From contig NZ_MUXU01000034.1 of the NCBI RefSeq assembly GCF_002014985.1, forward strand, positions 1 to 64,000: 64,000 nucleotides of DNA. Direction: 5' to 3'. Within the stretch, counting starts at the first letter, position 1, and every line of letters starts with the position of its first letter. The notes beneath the pieces were generated by a model that worked only from the letters and a program-made list of their open reading frames with translations, was not told the origin of the DNA and made no database searches. This stretch comes from Moraxella caviae. Lineage in GTDB: Bacteria; Pseudomonadota; Gammaproteobacteria; Pseudomonadales; Moraxellaceae. Of the stretch, positions 60,100 to 64,000 are shown piece after piece. The position numbers and the translations under genes are program-made.

Positions 60100-61986
60100 T
60101 TAAGCCGCACCAGTTTTTGGCGTGCTGCTGCGTTGCAAGTTTTTAAGACCGATACCACGCAGCTGCCCTTTGGTGCTGACATCACGCACAATCAAAGACC
60201 ACGCATCGTTTAGGCGCACTTCATCGCCCTTGACAGGCTCGGTTTTAAAATGCGACAGCATGAATTCTTCTACCGTCATATCCTTAGCTTCGGTCAAAGT
60301 GGCAATCAACTCATCATCAATGCCAGACAGCCCCACCGCATCAGGCGGCACAGTCAGCACGTCAATCGCATTGGCGACAGATTTGCCAAAGCGGTTATTG
60401 GCAAGTTTGCTTTGCTGCTGCGAGCATGTCGCCAAATTATAAAATGGCAAATCGGCAATACGAACGTGCGGCGACAGCAGCCAATCGCCATAAAATTCGC
60501 TGTTTTTTTGGTATTGTGTGGCAGAATTATTAAAAATCTTGGCAATGCTTGCCGCATAATCGCCCGCCAGCGCATACCAGACGATGTCGCCCACTTTTAG
60601 CGTGGTGTCTTCGTTCACCGCCACACGGCGCTCATTGCGCACCAAGGCAAACAGCTTAATTTCAGACGAACTGAACTTAGACGACAGATTTTTTGGGTGG
60701 CGACCGATGGCAAATGCGCCATTTTTCACTTCAAATTCATACAAAGTAATGTTCGCTTGATCGCCCACCCAAATCTCATGCTCGGCTTTTGGCTCAGCGT
60801 TGGTTGGTACCCACACCTTAAACAGACGCGCCATAAACGGAATGGTCGCCCCTTGAGCCAGCAAAGATAAAATCACCACACCAAAGGTGATGTTAAACGC
60901 CAAATCCGCACCCGGCACCGCCATCATCACAGGGATAATCGCAAGGGTAATCGGCACAGCGCCGCGCAAACCCACCCACGAAATAAAGCCGATTTCACGC
61001 ATGGCAAAACCAAAAGGCAATAGCGATGAAAACACCGCAAACGGACGCGCCACAAACAGCAAAAACAAGAAAATAATCAGCGAATAATGCCACACTTCCA
61101 GCATACTAGACGGCACAACCAAAAGTCCCAGCACCACAAACAGCACCGCCTGCGACAGCCACGCAAAACTGTCCATCACACGCAAAACGTGCTCGGTGGC
61201 GCGCACTTTGGTGTTGCCAATCACCACACCTGCCAAATACACCGCCAAAAAGCCGCTACCACCCAAAAGATTGGTTGCGCTAAACACCACAAAGCCTGCC
61301 GACATGATTAAAATGGCGTACATACCTTCTGCCAAGTGTACTTTTGGTAAAAGTTTTGATAACGCCCAACCAGACAGCACACCCACAATCAGACCAATGC
61401 CAATTTGCCCCACCAACGTCAGCAAAATATCGCCCACCGTTTGGCTGGCAGGGTCAAGATTAAAGGCGATCATCACCGTTACCAGCAAAATCGCCAACGG
61501 GTCGTTTGCGCCAGATTCAATCTCAAGCGTGGACTGCACACGGTCGTTTAGTTTTACGCCGCCATTTCTTAGCAGACTAAATACCGCCGCTGCGTCCGTT
61601 GAGCCGACAATCGCCGCCATCAAAAGACCCAAGCGCCAATCAATATTTAAAAGCCAAGTGGCAAACAGTCCCAGCGCAAACACCGTGGCAAGCACGCCCC
61701 AGCTGGCAAGCGTTACCGCAGGTTTTAGCCCCACACGAAACGATTGCAAGGACGTGCGCAAACCGCCATCAAGCAAAATACACGCCAACGCCGCCTGACC
61801 GATGAAGTTTGCCAGATTGTACTCGGCAAATTGAATGCCCAGCACACCTTCTTCGCCAGCCAGCATACCCACGCCAAGAAAAAACAGCAACAAAGGCACG
61901 CCCAAACGTGCCGACAGCGTTGTGGTCATGATGCTGGCAAAAATCAGCACCGAAGCCACCAAATATAAAATATTGAGCGTGTCCAT
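60100..61986 (-). CDS. nhaP2: Potassium/proton antiporter, NhaP2/CvrA type
   Basis: CPA1-family inner-membrane cation/proton antiporter, 628 residues. About 12-13 hydrophobic helices fill residues 1-400. The ion-binding motifs include GSTDAAAVFSLLRNGG and the ESGANDPLAILLVTVM region with the catalytic Asn-Asp. After residue 400 are cytoplasmic domains: a TrkA-C-like RCK segment (YEFEVKNGAFAIGRH, VGDIVWYALAGDYAASIAKI) and a C-terminal CorC/HlyC-like domain (LNDAWSLIVRDVS). This layout is that of NhaP2/CvrA, which protects against high potassium or low osmolarity. Substrate preference (K+ or Na+) is inferred. Confidence 0.92.
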   Translation of the reverse strand: MDTLNILYLVASVLIFASIMTTTLSARLGVPLLLFFLGVGMLAGEEGVLGIQFAEYNLANFIGQAALACILLDGGLRTSLQSFRVGLKPAVTLASWGVLATVFALGLFATWLLNIDWRLGLLMAAIVGSTDAAAVFSLLRNGGVKLNDRVQSTLEIESGANDPLAILLVTVMIAFNLDPASQTVGDILLTLVGQIGIGLIVGVLSGWALSKLLPKVHLAEGMYAILIMSAGFVVFSATNLLGGSGFLAVYLAGVVIGNTKVRATEHVLRVMDSFAWLSQAVLFVVLGLLVVPSSMLEVWHYSLIIFLFLLFVARPFAVFSSLLPFGFAMREIGFISWVGLRGAVPITLAIIPVMMAVPGADLAFNITFGVVILSLLAQGATIPFMARLFKVWVPTNAEPKAEHEIWVGDQANITLYEFEVKNGAFAIGRHPKNLSSKFSSSEIKLFALVRNERRVAVNEDTTLKVGDIVWYALAGDYAASIAKIFNNSATQYQKNSEFYGDWLLSPHVRIADLPFYNLATCSQQQSKLANNRFGKSVANAIDVLTVPPDAVGLSGIDDELIATLTEAKDMTVEEFMLSHFKTEPVKGDEVRLNDAWSLIVRDVSTKGQLRGIGLKNLQRSSTPKTGAA

Positions 61987-62208
61987 TGGTTGTAAAATAC
62001 TCTCCCGATTTAGGTTTTAGTTGGTGAAAATTTATGAAAAGTGATTAAATAAATGGTAAAAATAATAAATGCTAAATTTGCCACTAACTACAAACGTTTT
62101 ACCAAATCCTTACTGATAAGTTTTATTACACAGCGCATAAAATAAATTTTACTAAGCGCTTATCAAGCATCGGTGCAAAACATCAGTAAAATCAGTCCGT
62201 TTACAAAA

Positions 62209-62217
62209 ATTTTAGCA
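62209..62217 (-). promoter_or_regulatory. Extended -10 promoter, nhaP2
   Basis: The minus strand reads TGcTAAAAT. The leader to the nhaP2 ATG would be about 220 bases, which weakens the case. Confidence 0.35.
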
Positions 62218-62443
62218 AGCGTGCTATCCTATCACACTAGCGAATTTTTCGCCACCATCACACGCCCACAACGCCAAAATTTTACACTTATGCTACAAAC
62301 AAGCAAACAAGATTTAGATTGGCCAAAAAACAGCTAAACATTCAGCCAAAAGCTAGGTTTAAAATGACGCCATCAATTCCTTGCGTAAATCCATTTCACG
62401 CACAAAAAGCTACAAAAATGTACAAAAATCCTTTAAAGACATC

Positions 62444-62472
62444 TTGCGCCAAATCCAATTACAAGGCATAAT
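62444..62472 (+). promoter_or_regulatory. Two-box promoter, aspS
   Basis: TTGCGC (62444-62449) and CATAAT (62467-62472) are 17 bases apart, matching 4 of 6 and 5 of 6 positions of the sigma-70 boxes, about 85 bases upstream of aspS. Confidence 0.45.
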
Positions 62473-62557
62473 ACAGTGTTTAAAAATGTTTTTGTGGCAA
62501 AACTGCCCACAACCAATCAAACAACCAAAGAAAACGTATTAAATAAGGCAATTTTTT

Positions 62558-64000
62558 ATGATGCGTAGTCATTACTGCGGTCTTGTAACCGAAGCACTTA
62601 CCGATCAAACCATCACCATTGCAGGCTGGGTTCATCGCCGCCGCGACCATGGTGGCGTGATTTTCCTAGACATGCGAGATCGTGAAGGCTTGCTACAAGT
62701 GGTGATTGACCCTGACACCCCAGAAGCCTTTGCCACTGCGGACGCAGCCCGTTCTGAATACCTGCTAAAAATCACAGGTCGTGTGCGTCGCCGTTATGAA
62801 GGCACAGAAAATGACAACATGACCAGCGGCAAAGTTGAGCTTTTGGCAAAAGAGATTGAACTGCTTGCCAAGGCTGACACACCGCCATTCCCATTAAATG
62901 ACGAAAACATCAACGTTTCTGAAGAATTGCGCCTAAAATATCGTTTCTTGGATATGCGCCGCCCAGAAATGCAAGAGCGCATGAAGTTTCGTGCCAAAGC
63001 GACTTCTGTCATTCGCCGCTACCTAGACGATCACGATTTCTTGGACGTAGAAACGCCAATTCTAACTCGTGCTACCCCAGAAGGCGCGCGTGATTACCTT
63101 GTGCCATCACGCACACACCAAGGCGAGTTTTTCGCCCTACCACAATCACCACAGCTGTTCAAGCAGCTTTTGATGGTGTCTGGCTTTGACCGCTACTATC
63201 AAATCGCCAAGTGCTTCCGTGATGAAGACTTGCGTGCTGACCGTCAGCCAGAATTTACACAGGTGGACATTGAGACATCGTTCCTATCTGACGATGAAAT
63301 CATGGACATCGCTGAAGGCTTGACCAAAACTTTGTTCAAAACCATGCTGAACGTGGAATTTGACACTTTCCCACGCATGACTTATGCGGACGCCATGAAG
63401 TATTATGCGTCTGACAAGCCAGATTTGCGCATTCCACTAAAACTGGTGGACGTGGCAGACATCATGCAAAACGTAGAATTTAAAGTATTCTCAGGCCCTG
63501 CCCAAGATCCAAAAGGCCGCGTGGTTGCCCTGCGCATTCCAAATGGCGGTGAAATGAGCCGTAAGCAAATTGACGAATACACCAAATTTGTCGGCATTTA
63601 TGGCGCAAAAGGCTTGGCTTACATCAAAGTCAATGACGCAAACAACATCAACAACGGCGTGGACAAAGAATCAGGTCTACAATCACCAATCATCAAAAAC
63701 ATGACCGATGATGTGCTGGTTGAGCTGATTCAGCGCACCGAAGCCCAGTCAGGCGACATCATTTTCTTTGGTGCAGACAAAGCCAAAGTGGTGAATGATG
63801 CCATGGGCGCACTGCGTGTGAAGATTGGCACAGACCTTGAAATGTTCACTTGCGAATGGGCGCCTTTGTGGGTTGTGGACTTCCCAATGTTTGAAGAAAC
63901 TGACGATGGCAAGTGGACTTCGGTACACCACCCATTCACACGCCCAAAATGCTCGGTAGAAGATTTGAAAAACAATCCAGAAACTGCGCTGTCTATCGCT
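62558..64000 (+). CDS. aspS: Aspartyl-tRNA synthetase, 3' end beyond the window
   Basis: Class II synthetase charging tRNA-Asp. 481 codons are visible and the frame is open at the right edge (about 590 residues expected). The start is ATGATGCGTAGTCATTACTG with AAGG about 9 bases upstream; either ATG may be used. The N-terminal anticodon-binding OB fold has [20 protein letters not shown]. The catalytic domain has [14 protein letters not shown] (motif 1), [20 protein letters not shown] (motif 2), [10 protein letters not shown], and the bacterial GAD insertion (about residues 290-420). The His after RRRD and the Gly in RRYEG agree with nondiscriminating bacterial AspRS. Confidence 0.96.
   Translation, partial: MMRSHYCGLVTEALTDQTITIAGWVHRRRDHGGVIFLDMRDREGLLQVVIDPDTPEAFATADAARSEYLLKITGRVRRRYEGTENDNMTSGKVELLAKEIELLAKADTPPFPLNDENINVSEELRLKYRFLDMRRPEMQERMKFRAKATSVIRRYLDDHDFLDVETPILTRATPEGARDYLVPSRTHQGEFFALPQSPQLFKQLLMVSGFDRYYQIAKCFRDEDLRADRQPEFTQVDIETSFLSDDEIMDIAEGLTKTLFKTMLNVEFDTFPRMTYADAMKYYASDKPDLRIPLKLVDVADIMQNVEFKVFSGPAQDPKGRVVALRIPNGGEMSRKQIDEYTKFVGIYGAKGLAYIKVNDANNINNGVDKESGLQSPIIKNMTDDVLVELIQRTEAQSGDIIFFGADKAKVVNDAMGALRVKIGTDLEMFTCEWAPLWVVDFPMFEETDDGKWTSVHHPFTRPKCSVEDLKNNPETALSIA

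Larger units (their letters stand above)
61987..62557. other. Divergent intergenic region nhaP2/aspS
   Basis: 571 bases, AT-rich, between divergent genes. Holds a minus-strand TGcTAAAAT (62217 to 62209) that could drive nhaP2 with a long leader, and a two-box promoter for aspS (62444-62472). No small gene recognised. Confidence 0.55.

Noticed and set aside
1..64000. CRISPR array, tRNA or rRNA genes, prophage or integron
   Set aside because: No regularly spaced exact repeats with unique spacers were seen; the 24-bp repeats have no spacers. No tRNA T-arm pattern or rRNA sequence was recognised by eye.

Overview
This window looks like chromosomal DNA of a gammaproteobacterium of the family Moraxellaceae, probably Moraxella or a close relative. 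That is inferred from the housekeeping proteins, an AspRS N-terminus close to that of Pseudomonas-type enzymes, a two-subunit bacterioferritin, an IS1016-type element and moderate GC. No species can be named from sequence reading alone. Almost all of the window is ordinary core genome. There is no prophage, integron, CRISPR array, tRNA or rRNA that I could find.

Layout: 1-434 is the end of an IS1595/IS1016-family insertion sequence lying just beyond gpsA. 0.5-6.4 kb holds gpsA, a YdjA-type nitroreductase, zapE, an alpha/beta hydrolase and a lipoprotein sulfate-binding protein. 6.5-17.7 kb is a recC-recB-recD block (minus strand) that may continue into a 47-codon ORF sharing the recD stop (TGATG). 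18-26.6 kb is a rightward run: dnaE, trmJ, cysE, trpS, scpA, scpB. 26.7-32.2 kb has an unrecognised lipoprotein, rluB, argF, a SIMPL-domain secreted protein and an L,D-transpeptidase broken by a 19-bp tandem duplication. 32.2-40 kb (minus) has mfd, thiE, pbpG, yghU and a small secreted protein. 40-45 kb is aceE-aceF. 45-47.2 kb is an iron-storage cluster (two complementary bacterioferritin subunits and bfd). 47.5-50.8 kb has a secreted WG-repeat protein, sdaA and a small membrane protein. 51-55.6 kb has mqo, a small lipoprotein, argJ and xthA. 55.8-57.9 kb has a YbgC-type thioesterase and fetAB. 58-62 kb (minus) has an SDR, a SohB-like peptidase without a membrane anchor and an NhaP2-type antiporter. 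aspS runs off the right edge.

How genes work together: RecBCD, Mfd, XthA and DnaE cover DNA repair and replication, and ScpAB supports chromosome condensation. ArgF and ArgJ belong to arginine synthesis. AceE/AceF, Mqo and SdaA feed pyruvate and malate metabolism, and Sbp and CysE serve sulfate uptake and cysteine synthesis. The two Bfr subunits with Bfd store and release iron.

The most notable non-genic signals are: (i) extended -10 promoter words (TGnTATAAT-like) repeated ahead of many genes; (ii) a family of degenerate 24-bp tandem repeats at three intergenic loci between 50.8 and 56.3 kb, all in one register and orientation; (iii) short tandem duplications, one of which inactivates the L,D-transpeptidase reading frame; and (iv) low-complexity expansions inside recB, recC and trmJ. 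I found no clear undescribed multi-gene system. The best candidates for something new are the 24-bp repeat family, the lipoprotein at 26.7-27.5 kb and the small ORF coupled to recD.
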